Assembly: GCA_014529385.2 (NCBI GenBank)
Contig: CM043950.1
Span: 82,222,843 to 82,286,842, forward strand
Origin: Adiantum capillus-veneris
Lineage: Eukaryota > Streptophyta > Polypodiopsida > Polypodiales > Pteridaceae
Length of the DNA: 64,000 nt
Direction of reading: 5' to 3'
The notes under the pieces were generated by a model that saw only the letters and a program-made list of their open reading frames with translations, ran no database searches and had not been told where the DNA came from. The position numbers and the translations under genes are program-made. Position 1 is the stretch's first letter. Each line of letters begins with the position of its first letter. Of this stretch, positions 11,626-21,532 are shown in pieces.

Positions 11626-12397
11626 TTTTAAGTATGGAGCCTGATTTACCTTGTAATCTATTGTGGTAAAAGCGCACATTTGTAAGGCCCCCATTATGAG
11701 GAGAAGCCATTGTGCGTGAAGGAAAATCACTCGCCGAAAACCAAAATTTTCATGGCGGCCAAACATCAGGGGCAACTTTAGGGGCCTCGGGGGCGGAAGC
11801 CCCCGAGACTATTTTTTCCCTCGCCGAAATATTCCTTTTTTCCGGAATATTATGACCGGACGACGGCCGGAAAGTGGTCGGAAAACAACCGGTCGGTTGG
11901 CCGGTAGTTAATGGCCGGGGCCAGTGGTCGAAAGTCAAGGGCCGGTGACCGGTGGCCGAATTCAAAAGCGGACTTGTCTTCTCAAGGGCGGCCACACATG
12001 GACGGATTGAAGGGTCCGATTTGGACTTATCTACACAAGGGCGGCTACACATGGCTGCCTCTCATGAGAGAGGGCAACCCTTTTGGCCTATAAAAGGAGG
12101 CCATTTCTACACACATTTCATAGTGTGAAGTTGATGCAACAAGGTGAGTGTGAGGTGGTGAGAGTGAAGCAAGGGAGAAGCTCCATTAAGGGTATAATCC
12201 CTTTGTAAAATACTTATTGTTTTGAAGTACTAAAGCCATTGAGCGGCTGCTTTCCCGTGGACGTAGCCCACATTGGGTGAACCACGTATATCGTGTGTAC
12301 TCTCTATCTACTCTATAATCTCGTGTATGTAAATTTGTTCTCTCTCCATTAAGTAATCTACTCAATTATCTATTTAGTTACGTCTTATTTCCTAACA
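11626..12397 (+). repeat. 3' LTR of the copia element (about 772 bp)
   Basis: It begins just after the purine tract CAAGTGGGAGA (11614-11624), the usual copia position, and ends CCTAACA at 12397. The 5' boundary is set from the purine tract and the TTTTAAG start, a degenerate match to the inverse of the end. A TATA box TATAAAAGG lies at 12089-12097. Its U3 contains a GC-rich block (11840-11960) full of GGCCGG repeats and their complements that could fold back. No matching 5' LTR exists in the window. Confidence 0.75.
12089..12097 (+). promoter_or_regulatory. TATA box in the copia LTR
   Basis: TATAAAAGG in the second half of the LTR is a plausible polymerase II core promoter, about 300 bp before the LTR end. 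Confidence 0.6.
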
Positions 12398-12767
12398 GAA
12401 TGCCAAAAATCAATTCTCTCTTGTTCACAAAACTTCGTAGTGAATTTTTAGATTCTCTGAAAGGCAAATATAAGCAGGATGAAGCATATTCCAAAGTGTG
12501 GAGCCATGTTCAAAATACGGATCCTTCTCACTCCAATGACAGTAGTGTACAATTAATCTCCACACCTAGTTCTCCTTTATCAAGTGATGAACTACAGTGA
12601 TGGAAGCATATTCCAAAGTGTAGAGCCATGTTCAAAAGACGGATGAAGCATATTCCAAAGTGTGGAGCCATGTTCAAAAGACGGATCCTTCTCACTCCAA
12701 TGGCAGTAGTGTACAATTAATCTCCACACCTAGTTCTCCTTTATCAAGTGATGAACTACTGTGATGG
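12398..12767 (+). pseudogene. Gypsy D RNase H/linker remnant with internal tandem duplication
   Basis: Gypsy sequence resumes directly after the copia LTR. 12400-12597 encodes the linker before the integrase (INSLLFTKLRSEFLDSL). A unit of about 124 bp starting GATGAAGCATATTCC (12478-12602) is repeated at 12641-12765, and between them a partial copy of about 39 bp (12602-12641) repeats only the start. The partial copy and the second full copy share AAAGACGG where the first copy has AAATACGG. Confidence 0.7.
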
Positions 12768-13675
12768 AAGCATTTCACCATTGACAATGGGTACCTACTC
12801 TATGAGGGGAGAGTTTGTGTACCGACGGACACAGACATTCGGTGCCAAATTCTTTATGAATGTCATGATATTCCAAGTGAGGGCACCCGGGGATTAGAAA
12901 AACTTATGCTCTTGTACGAGAAAATTTTACTGGCCAGGTATACATGGCTTTGCTCAAGATTATGTCTTGCATTGCCAAAAATGTCAAGTTAACAAAGCAG
13001 AGCGCTTGAAAGCAGGAGGACTCTTACATCCTTTGGAGATTCCCAATGGAAAATGGGAAAGCATCTCTATGGATTTTATTGTAGGTTTACCAACCACTGT
13101 ACAAGGTCATGACTAAACTATGTAAGTTTATTCCGACCAAATCAACGGTTAAGACACCAGAACTAGACAAGTTATTTGTGGACAATCTATACAAACTGTA
13201 TGATTTGCCAAGTAACATTGGTGATGATCGTGATCCCAAGTTTAACAGCCACTTTCGGAGAGCTGTGTTTAAACGATTGGGTACACAACTGAACCTCAAT
13301 ACAACTGATAATCCAGATACATATGGTCAGATGGAACAAGCTAACCAAGTGCTAGAGGATATGCTAAGAGCATACGTCAGCGAAAAACAGTTAGACTGGG
13401 AAGAAGACTTACCTATTCTCGAGTTTGACTACAACAGTGCTAAGCATGTCACAATAGGGTTTAGTCCTTTCATGCTCATGTATGGGTTTCAACCTAGGTC
13501 ACCAATTACGGTGGGGTTGGCAACCAAAAAACTCCAACAGGTTAAGGATTTTCTCCAAGACCACATGGATATGCTGAAACTTGCTCGTCAGAATGTCCAA
13601 CAAGCACAAGATCGGTATAAGAAGTACGCTGATGAGAAACGTCGGCAAATTACCTCTGAAGAAGGGATTAGGTGA
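12768..13675 (+). pseudogene. Integrase of element D
   Basis: The integrase is split over several frames. 12776-12960 encodes the start of the zinc-binding module (YLLYEGRVCVP, ILYECHD). Another frame then gives HCQKCQVNKAERLKAGGLL and SISMDFIVGLP (about 12964-13110), holding the zinc-ligand CxxC pair and the first catalytic Asp. The frame 13109-13675 gives DDRDPKF (second Asp) and the G-Q-M-E-Q-A-N block with the Glu, then ILEFDYNSAKH and the C-terminal KYADEKRRQ. At least two frameshifts and a deletion near 13660 break it. It would catalyse integration. The CACAT flanks of element D are the footprint of that activity. Confidence 0.8.
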
Positions 13676-13994
13676 TCGTGCCTACAAATTATTACTACGT
13701 TCACATTCTCGCATTCATCCGGTGTTTCATGTAAGCCATTTACGTAAGCAGTTACATGGGGACGACAATGTCATTGACCAACAGGTTTTGGTTGATTTTA
13801 TTGAACCTCCTACCTTACCGCATGAACCTGAACGTGTTCTTGATTATCATGAGTTGCATATACGTCATCACGTACATTACCAGGCCTTAATCAAGTGGAA
13901 AGACTGCCCTGAGGAAGGTGCCACTTGGGAAAACATTAGTGTTCTTAAGAAGAAGTTTCCCACTTTTGTTTTCGAGGACGAAAACTCTTCTTAA
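13581..13994 (+). pseudogene. Integrase C-terminus and chromodomain of element D
   Basis: The frame ends with a chromodomain: YQALIKWKDCPEEGATWEN, the aromatic cage and W-x-x-C/H-P-x-x-x-A-T-W-E signature that in chromoviruses guides integration to particular chromatin. It is preceded by SRIHPVFHVSHLRKQL, the conserved end of the chromoviral integrase. It overlaps the previous integrase frame by about 95 bp in another phase, because a stretch between the two is missing. It stops 12 bases before the 3' LTR. Confidence 0.85.
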
Positions 13995-14002
13995 GGGGGG
14001 AG
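13992..14002 (+). promoter_or_regulatory. Polypurine tract of element D
   Basis: TAAGGGGGGAG sits a few bases before the 3' LTR, the normal place for the plus-strand primer. Confidence 0.75.
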
Positions 14003-14005
14003 TAA

Positions 14006-14158
14006 TGTCAGGACACCGGCAAGGCCGGACTAGACAAGGGCAGGGCCGGGCTAGGTAGTGTGGAAAGGGAGTCCAACTAGGGCAGAGGGCCAGGGGCTAT
14101 GCTATATAGTGGGTGGTTGGGTGGCGGACTCCTAGGTTCTAGCTCCCCTTATCTTACA
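14006..14158 (+). repeat. 3' LTR of element D (153 bp)
   Basis: It matches the 5' LTR 5948-6100 over its whole length with about 8 substitutions. It is followed by the right copy of the target duplication, CACAT (14159-14163). Confidence 0.93.
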
Positions 14159-14169
14159 CACATGGGGTA

Positions 14170-16534
14170 TGTACCATCTTTATTTTGCACTAATTAAAAG
14201 GACAAATCTAACTCTTCTTGATTCCTACCATTCACAGTTGATGAAACATTAGAACCTTTTAGGGACTCTATCATGCACGCAAAAACTAAGCTTTTCATTG
14301 ATTTATCAAAAGCAAGAGGATTTACAAGTAGTATAGTACGGCTAGACTCACTAGCATCTATATACATTCTCTTTTCCCTATAGGTGAAGTAGATTCTCCT
14401 TTCATGGAATTTCATTTTGGCAGCCATGTGGATGAACCATGGTGCCCCTAGGAGGGCCCTAGGATAGCATCCTCATATTCGAGAGAAGAGATGAAAAAGT
14501 ATTCTTTGTTGACGTAGCTTTTTACATAAAGCCTCAATTTCCCAATTAAGGGAGTAACGGAGGCTTGCTATCCCTTGAAAGTTGTGTCGGCCGTTACAGT
14601 ATCTCCCATCTCGAAAGCTTGAATGCCCAAATTGGTGGCCAATTCCATTTATATGAAACTGTGAGTAGATCCAAGGTCAAACAAGATTAAGGCATCATGC
14701 TCCCTTAGCTTTTCCCAAGCATAGAAGAGAGGTGATCCTTTGCAATGAGCATACTCTTTTGGAGCTTCGCTAGTGGAATCTCTAAGAGTCCCATTGCGGG
14801 CATGTCTCTTGGGGCAAAGATAGCCATGTCCTTACTCCCCACACTTAAATCATTTGTGGTCCTTACAAAAAGCTTCAAGCTCTTTAGGAGAGAGTTTATT
14901 TTTACCTTTGTAACATTCATTCTCTCTGGACCGATTGTTGTTGTTGTTATTATTGGAATTGCCTTGGCAAGATTTTTGGGCATTGTTTTTCCCTTTGCAT
15001 CACTTTGTCTTTGCTTTTCATGGGCTTGACATTTTGTCTAGCCCCTTGTTGGAAATTGATGCGCGAAGCAACCATGGTTGGTGAATTACTTTGATGATGA
15101 AACCAGGCCGTTGGGAGTGGACGTACTCGGCCATCTCTTCAAGTAATCCAGCATAGAATTTTTGCTTTTTATTGGCAAAGTCTATCATTTGAAAGGCAGT
15201 AGCCTTGACATGTAAATACCAAAAATTTTCCACATACTTGTGGATACACTCATGGCAAAAAATCTTCAAACTCTATCATTCAATAATCACTTTGTCCTTT
15301 GCACCGCTTGCAAGGAATTGCTTCATGATGGAAACTCGTAAATTTTTCCATGTCTTTGGGGCTTTGGCATTGCCACAAATGCTAGCACGCCATTGACGAG
15401 CCAATTTCTAGAAGTTCATAGTTACATGGCGTAGCTTGGAGTACTCCGTAAATCCCTCGTCTCCAAAGGCTGCATCAAATTGTTAGATGAATGCCAATAC
15501 TTTTTTGTAGCACCAAAGGTTCCATTGTAGGTGAGAAAAGAGATACTCTTTCCTTGCTCCTTGAGCTTCTTGAGATTTTGGGACCTTCGCCATGCAGGGT
15601 TAGATTTGTGAATTCCTTGCCTCTTGTATTCTCTAGGAGAATATCCATAGCTTTTGTTGAAAGAGGAGGACGGTGAAGAATAAGGAGAAGAGGGTGACCT
15701 CTTTCTTTCCCTTTTCTTACTTTGTTTCCTCTCTTCCCTTTTGGAGTGACAAGGAGAAGGACAGTGGATTGACTGTTTTCTTTTGGGAGGAGTTGGGGAT
15801 CATCTAGACCGCCGTCTTCATGGAGCCACATCTTCAGAGGAACTTAGGGATTCAGTACTTTGTTGTTCTTGGGATTCCTCCTATCGTATGGGAGAGATTC
15901 TTCTTTTGCGGTCTCATCAAGAGGCCTCCTAAGCTCTCTCTCTCTTCTTGGAGAGGAAGGTAAATCACATGAGCGCAAGGTCATTGAGTAAATTTGTCTT
16001 GCAAAGTAGGGTTGCCTATAGCTTGCTACGACCTAGTAACAAGATAATTGACAAACATGGGGGAATCATCATTAGCGCCTTCATATGCAAAATGAAAGTT
16101 ATCAATGTTCATTCTACTCTCTTGGTTATTGTCATCCATGCTAATTGAATTATTTATAGAATTTTACTTTGTGCTTTAATACCCTCAAAAACCTTAGTTG
16201 TTACTCTTCTTTACCTTTGAAAGTCAGTTCTCAAGCAGCCACACCCGTGGTTTAGACATTGTTGATTGAAAAGACTAGTTGAGAGGGTTTAACATTGCTC
16301 GGTTGATTATGGTTCCTATTTAGCTTGCTCGTAGCTCAATAATGGTTAAGCCAAAGGCAAGCCTTGAGAGGCTCCACTATTAAGACTATAGTTCCTAATG
16401 GTGTACCTCGAACTAAGTCCTTCTCAACCAAGATAATAGATCCCTATCCCACTTACCCTATTGCAATAAATAGGTGCAACCTTTCATGGAAAACTTTAGG
16501 ACCTCTCTTCTTAAGCAAGAAAACAGAAACCAAT
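14170..16534 (-). pseudogene. Gag-protease fragment of gypsy family B, minus strand
   Basis: Read on the minus strand, this aligns over its length with the plus-strand element at 61.3-63.8 kb. Shared landmarks are a WLHEDGGL basic linker (about 15.8 kb), HKYVENFWYLHVKATAF and MAEYVHSQRP (15.0-15.3 kb), a zinc-knuckle relic FKCGE-stop-GHGY (about 14.83-14.87 kb), the protease site LFDLGSTHSFI (about 14.67 kb) and KFHERRIYFTYREKRMYIDA (about 14.4 kb). Many stops and frameshifts are present. It ends at about 14170, before RT would start. The knuckle stop is at the same codon as in the 63-kb copy. Confidence 0.8.
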
Positions 16535-16548
16535 ATCTCTTATACCAA
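16535..16548 (-). promoter_or_regulatory. Primer-binding site of the minus-strand B element
   Basis: On the minus strand it reads TTGGTATAAGAGAT directly after the LTR end CCATTACA. It is a degraded version of TTGGTATCAGAGCT seen at 61260 in the plus-strand copy. Confidence 0.7.
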
Positions 16549-16822
16549 TGTAATGGAAATGGCCTATAAACTTTAGGAATAGAGGAATTAGGAGAATTAA
16601 AGATAGTTTTTTTGTGAGACTACTTTGAGAACATAGAGGGTGCACTTAATTTGACGGTAGTAACATAACCATAGTACTTAATTAACTTAGCACGAACAAT
16701 AATTTTGCAAGAGAGAGAGTTTAGAGAACTTGACAACAATTGAGGACCAGATTTATGTGGAGCCGGTCCCCCCTCTAATAGGCTTTTGTATTATAGATTC
16801 TCCCATCAAGAGAGACTTGAAT
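16549..16822 (-). repeat. LTR 3' part of the minus-strand B element, interrupted by element A
   Basis: It aligns with the solo B LTR at 23614-23880 (shared landmarks GTAATGGAA, GAGAGAGAGTTTAGAGAAC, GGAGCCGGTCCCCCCT, TCTCCCAT). The match stops at 16822, where element A starts, and resumes at about 35533 on the other side of A. The LTR was therefore continuous before A inserted. Confidence 0.82.
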
Positions 16823-18414
16823 TGATAGCCGTTTTTCAGCTCTCCGTAATTGCCATAGTGAGTTACCTCACCCTACCAAAATCACCTAAACATTGTGGCT
16901 ATCCCTACCATTCATTGTACACAGGGGTGTGTAAGTTAGGGGACTTTTCCCATATCTCCTTAAAACCCTCAACTAGCTAGTTGAGCCAAAAAAATAAATA
17001 AAAACAAGATCCAAAGTATATTATGGTCCATTGGTGTGTAAATATCTCATTGTATATAGGGCCTAAATATAGGGAATTTTCATAATTATTTTGGTATTTA
17101 TTAAAATATTTCACCTAGGTGTATGTTATTCTCCTCTATATACTATGTACATTTACTCACCGATACCATAATATTTTTTACCTATGTATTCTATAAAAAG
17201 TCATTTCATGCAAGCTTCTCTTATTTTTGGTGTGAATCCACTCCAAGGAAAAACCTCAAAAATACCTTTCATCATCTGCCATTGCCTTTCACTAAATTCC
17301 TATTTCCTATAGGAACTCTTTCTTACCTCCCATAAATAAATATACATCAATAAAACAAATGAGGTCCCTCCTCATTTAATTCCCTATACTTTCATATCTT
17401 TATTTCTATATATTTAAAGCCCACACTGTTCTAGATTTTGTAAATTGTTTATATATAATATCCTGTCTTTTTTCATCATATCCAGATATTATATTTATGC
17501 TTAATCCACAACCATGCATACTCTCAAACCTCTAAAAATCAATTAGGTCAGGCTCTCATGCAAAGAGGGTTCACCTTTGGAGCCATATGCAAATTCAACA
17601 AAAGGGGGGCCACTGAAGACTTTTTTTTGAAGAAAAGTAGCCATTTTGCTGGGATTTTTTATATCCATCTCTACTCGTAATTTGAAGTGGGGGTAGAAGA
17701 AAAAAATGGGGAACAAGAGATGAATAATCACCTCCAAAAAATTTATAATTTTTGGAGCTACCACCGGTGAGGTATGATTTTTTTATTAGACCCCAGTCTG
17801 CCCACTTCTCTCACAAGTAGCCCATAGTGTTCTCTCACCTCTTTCCTACTTTCACAAACACACACACACTCATTTCTCTTAAACCCTCACTCAAACCTGC
17901 ACCTTCCATGGTTTCTCTCACCTTATTCACCATTAACCCCCCCTCTTACTTCCATAGCTCTCATATCAGCTCTACATGTACACACACCATCTCTATGCCT
18001 CTTTCTATTACTTTCAAAGTATAATTCCATCTTACCCCTTCTCTGCATATATAAAAACAACATGTAAACCATTCTTAATCTCTAGAAATTAAGAGATCTC
18101 ATCAACCGAATTGTTATCTTCATCGCAATAATCAACCTTGGCTGCGGTGGCATAAAGAGGAGAAGACGAAGAAGAGGATCGATAGTCATTTTGAGAACCT
18201 ACACAAGTAAGTACAACACTTCTTCAAGTTTCACCATCACAAGTATTTCCTCACTTCATTCAACCATCTTACTTCACCCATCCACCTAATTCTATCCATT
18301 GTAAATCTAACATTAACTTTTTAGTGATTACTAACACTAACCACTAACATACTAACACAAAATAGCCATTGCCCTAACCATAAAAGACACCTCACCTCAA
18401 GACATGTACATAGT

Positions 18415-18463
<49 letters not shown>

Positions 18464-19411
18464 TCCTTAAAACTCTATTTTCACCTTGTCTACCATCAAT
18501 AATACTCTCTTTTGAGCCTACAATCCATGACTCAAGCAGACAAAGAAGGCCCGCAATGTTTTGATATTCAGAAAAAATCATAATCCTGAGTTGTTAGCTT
18601 GTAAATTGGGATTCCCAATAATATTAATGAGGGGTCTTTAACCTATAAATAGCCCCTCTCCTTCTTGTTAAACAACCTCCAATATCTCACATAGCACCCC
18701 AACACTCTATGTGTGAGGAGAGACTTAGGAGTAGCAACCACTTTGTGAGCTTCACTTTTGGTATTTGAGAAGCTTTCAACCTACACATTGCAAGTGAGAG
18801 AGCATGAGTTCAAAAATCTCAAAACCACTATCGTATATTCTCCTCCATCAATAAATTGAGGTTTCGTGCATCAAAGGCGTGATTCGATGTTCAAATCTTT
18901 GTCCTTTCACTTGTGCAATACGGTTTGGTGAATCCAAGGTGACTTGTGTATTTTGAGTTTCTATCAGTTGATCTTATCATAGAAAGTGTTTTAGTGTGTT
19001 TTCATTGCCAATTTTATGTCCATTGTAAGAGGGTATTGTGGTGAGAGGTCTCTCACACCCTAAGACAATGTGTGTGTGTTGGCAATGTTTAGCATTCATT
19101 AAGCATTTAGTTAGTTTGGTACAAGCTCAAACGATAGCATCATAATAGACTATCTCCATTTGCAAGTCACAAGTAAGGTATTACGCAAGATCTCTTCCTC
19201 TCTCTCTTCCCTTTGATCTAGCTCTCCTTGGTCCATTTTGTGTGTGTCTTGTTGTGAGGTTTCTTATGTGTTTTTTGTGGCACATCTTCTTGGTTGTGAC
19301 AAATTCTTTTTTGCATCCTAGTTGGCATACTATAACTAGGTGGTGCCCCTATCTTGTTTGGGTTTGGCTATGGGTTTGCTGTTGAGTTGTGCTTGTGGTT
19401 TCCCCAGCCCC
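16823..19411 (+). repeat. 5' LTR of element A
   Basis: It aligns with 28272-30307 plus 35226-35468. It holds about 310 bp (roughly 17585-17900) absent from the 3' LTR, and a 46-bp (CT)n run (18416-18462) that is short in the other copy. The end at 19411 is the limit of similarity and may lie up to 50 bp from the true end. Just beyond it a 33-bp stretch is tandemly repeated (AATTGAGTTGTGCTTGTGG twice). Confidence 0.8.
18644..18652 (+). promoter_or_regulatory. TATA box in 5' LTR of element A
   Basis: TATAAATAG is followed by a pyrimidine-rich stretch (CCCCTCTCCTTCTT). It is conserved in the other LTR at 29773-29781, as expected for the element's promoter. Confidence 0.65.
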
Positions 19412-20011
19412 AATTGAGTTGTGCTTGTGGTTGTCCCCGCCTTGGAAAACCTTAATTTTGGTGCCCCCACTGAGGAGGGCTTTTGTATGTTTTGTGTAGG
19501 CTCAACCTTTAGCATAATCAAGTAGCTTTCATGAATCACGAAGATTTGTATGACCCGTTTGTTCCTATTGCAAGGGAAAAGGTGCATATCATTGTAAGCA
19601 CAAAATTACAATTTTAGCGAGTGATTCGTAGAATTTTGGGCCGTCTTAGGTTGGCCAAGATAAATGCTTCAGTAAATCCTTTTTTTACCTCTCATTAGGT
19701 ACGACCTTAATTTGGATGTCTACATTTTTGTTTTGCTTTAAAGCACTAGGCCATGCATAGAAATCTTTATGCAATAATGGAGGCCCAACGCCAAATGCCT
19801 AGGAATAGAGGTTTTTCCCTTCCATTTTACTCCACACATTAGAATATATGTTGCAATTAGTAGAAAGATCCATTTTCAACAATGTATGGTGTTCATGTTT
19901 GGTGCCCAAAGAGTAGGATAAATTCTTGCGTCACCAACACCTGTCATCCAACCTCTTGTTGACTATCATAGGTCATTTGATGTGCATATTTTTATTTTGT
20001 TGTAGAATAGA
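19412..20011 (+). other. Leader of element A
   Basis: The sequence follows the LTR. TTTTGGTGCCCCCACTGAGG (about 19457-19476) is a possible primer-binding site. A phrase GGAGGCCCAACGCCAAATGCC (19781) recurs with one change at about 20095. No gene is supported. Confidence 0.45.
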
Positions 20012-21038
20012 TTGCAATTTAGAAAACATTATTGTGTAAATCTTTTTAAGAGAGAAAAAAAAATTCGTGTTGTCACTTCGAAATTGACTCAATGGAGGCC
20101 CAACACCAAATGCCCGGATATCTTCTTTTCTTTGGAGAACCTAGAGAGGATGCAGAATTATTTTGAGCGAATTTCAAGATGTCTTGACATATCAAGAGGA
20201 TAGTAACTGATCAAGAACGTGTAGAAATGTTTGAGGTGGTCCTTAGGAAAGATGCTAGCACTTGGTTTGACTCTTTGCCTAAGGAAGTTAAAGGGAACTA
20301 CACAGAAGTTGTGAACAATTTCAAGAGATACTTCTTTGATCCCCAAAACACTCAAAAGATATGGCAAGACATTGTTTCTCACAAACAAAAAGACTTAGAT
20401 GACTACTACATGTATAAACAAGAGTTTCTACCTCTTTGGGATGTATGGGTCAGAAATGTTTCTAACCCTGGTGATGGTGCAGAGTTCATAAAGAAGGAGA
20501 GGTTCATATCTGGTCTCTTTCCCACACGCAAGATAAAAGCTGAGGCGGGTGCACCTACTACCTTTGATGCAGCTGAAACTAGGGCTATTGAGAAGTATAG
20601 GAAACTCAAGTGTCTAAGAGGAGAGGTTTCAATAGAGGGTCCCAGACCTAAGGGAAAATTGCAAGCATCAACATCCAGAGAGATTCCGGAGGTAACAACA
20701 GAGGTAATTGAAAAGTTAAATGAATCCTTAAGTAACTTGTCAATGCACCTTGCACAAGCTGTAGGTCCCAAGGGACAAGCAAAGAAGTCAGAAGAGCGAG
20801 AGCCACCATGACCTAGGAGAGTCTTCCAATGTTGGAATTGTGTAGTCAACAACCACGGCTTCTACAAAGGCCAAATGGAGAAAGACCACCTCCACCAGGA
20901 GTGGAAGGAGTTCCACCTTTGCAAGATCCAAATGTGCATGTGGTAGAGGTGACGAATTCCAATGAGGTTGACATGGAAGCAAATGGCATTAAGTGTGGCG
21001 GAGGAAAAGGTAAAGAAAAAGAAAGAGTCACATCATAG
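20012..21038 (+). pseudogene. Gag of element A
   Basis: The main open piece is 20227-20811 (194 codons), preceded by a broken piece from 20012. It has the gag helical core: DASTWFDSLPKEVKG, F-K-R-Y-F-F-D-P, IVSHKQKDLDDYYMYKQEF and FISGL. About 20 codons after the stop at 20809-20811 a zinc-knuckle relic CWNCVVNNHGFYKG appears (C-x2-C-x4-H with the last Cys lost), followed by a proline-rich then charged tail. It would package element RNA. Confidence 0.7.
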
Positions 21039-21134
21039 AGTGCCCATGGATGAGGCAAGAAGGCAAAGAAGACCAATGAATCCAATAGGACTTGACGTTG
21101 TATCAACCTCCAAGATTTACCTCTTGGACATGGT

Positions 21135-21532
21135 ATGGCTCCGTACAACTTGTTGGAAGACATGAGAGGTAAGGGTCCTGATATCTCATGGTCTCACTTT
21201 CTTGTATTATGCCCACAAGCTAGGAGAGATTTAATGAAATCAGTTAGCACTATGATAAAAATAAAAGAGAGCATTCCTATTGTAAAAATTGCACATGATG
21301 AAATGAATAAGGATATCACACATGTGCTAGATTGTTACATGAAAGGAAGATTGGTCAAGAAAGGTTTAGTGGATGGGGGTGCACAAATTTGCATCATGAC
21401 AGAGGGGCTCATGCAAAGACTAGGCATGCACATCCATGAGACACCTGAAATTAAAGTGAAAATGGCAAACAATAGCAAGGTTAGGTGTGTAGCCATTTGC
21501 AAAATTGTTTTTGTGGAGGCCTTTGGCATTAA
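21135..21532 (+). pseudogene. Protease of element A, first part
   Basis: The frame encodes LVDGGAQICIMTEGL, a gypsy-type aspartic-protease active site (DGGA), about 75 residues in. A hydrophobic strand follows (VRCVAICKIVFVEAFGI). The frame is interrupted at codon Ile by the TTAA-flanked transposon starting at 21533. On the other side the protein resumes as KKAMDFYVM. Confidence 0.72.

Larger units (their letters stand above)
8798..12397 (+). mobile_element. 5'-truncated Ty1/copia element inside element D
   Basis: The copia sequence starts abruptly in the region before the GAG-pre-integrase domain and runs through integrase, RT, RNase H, a purine tract and one LTR ending TAACA at 12397, where gypsy D resumes. 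Its 5' LTR and gag are absent, and so are the RT and most of the RNase H of gypsy D. This is therefore not a simple insertion. Either a later deletion removed both, or the join arose by recombination or template switching. Confidence 0.85.
5948..14158 (+). mobile_element. Ty3/gypsy chromodomain retrotransposon (element D), containing a copia segment
   Basis: The element is bounded by 153-bp LTRs (5948-6100 and 14006-14158), starting TGTCAGGACACC and ending CTTACA, and is flanked by the target duplication CACAT. A PBS follows the 5' LTR and a purine tract precedes the 3' LTR. Internal order is gag (7068-7988), protease (8062-8745), [copia insert/replacement, about 8798-12397], end of the RNase H region, integrase and chromodomain (13581-13994). 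This is the chromovirus order. The RT and most of RNase H are missing at the copia junction. By eye the two LTRs differ at about 8 of 153 positions, so this is not a recent insertion. Multiple stops and frameshifts make it non-functional. Confidence 0.92.

Noticed and set aside
20406-20852. 148-codon minus-strand frame
   Set aside because: Shadow of the gag frame of element A, which has clear gag motifs on the plus strand.
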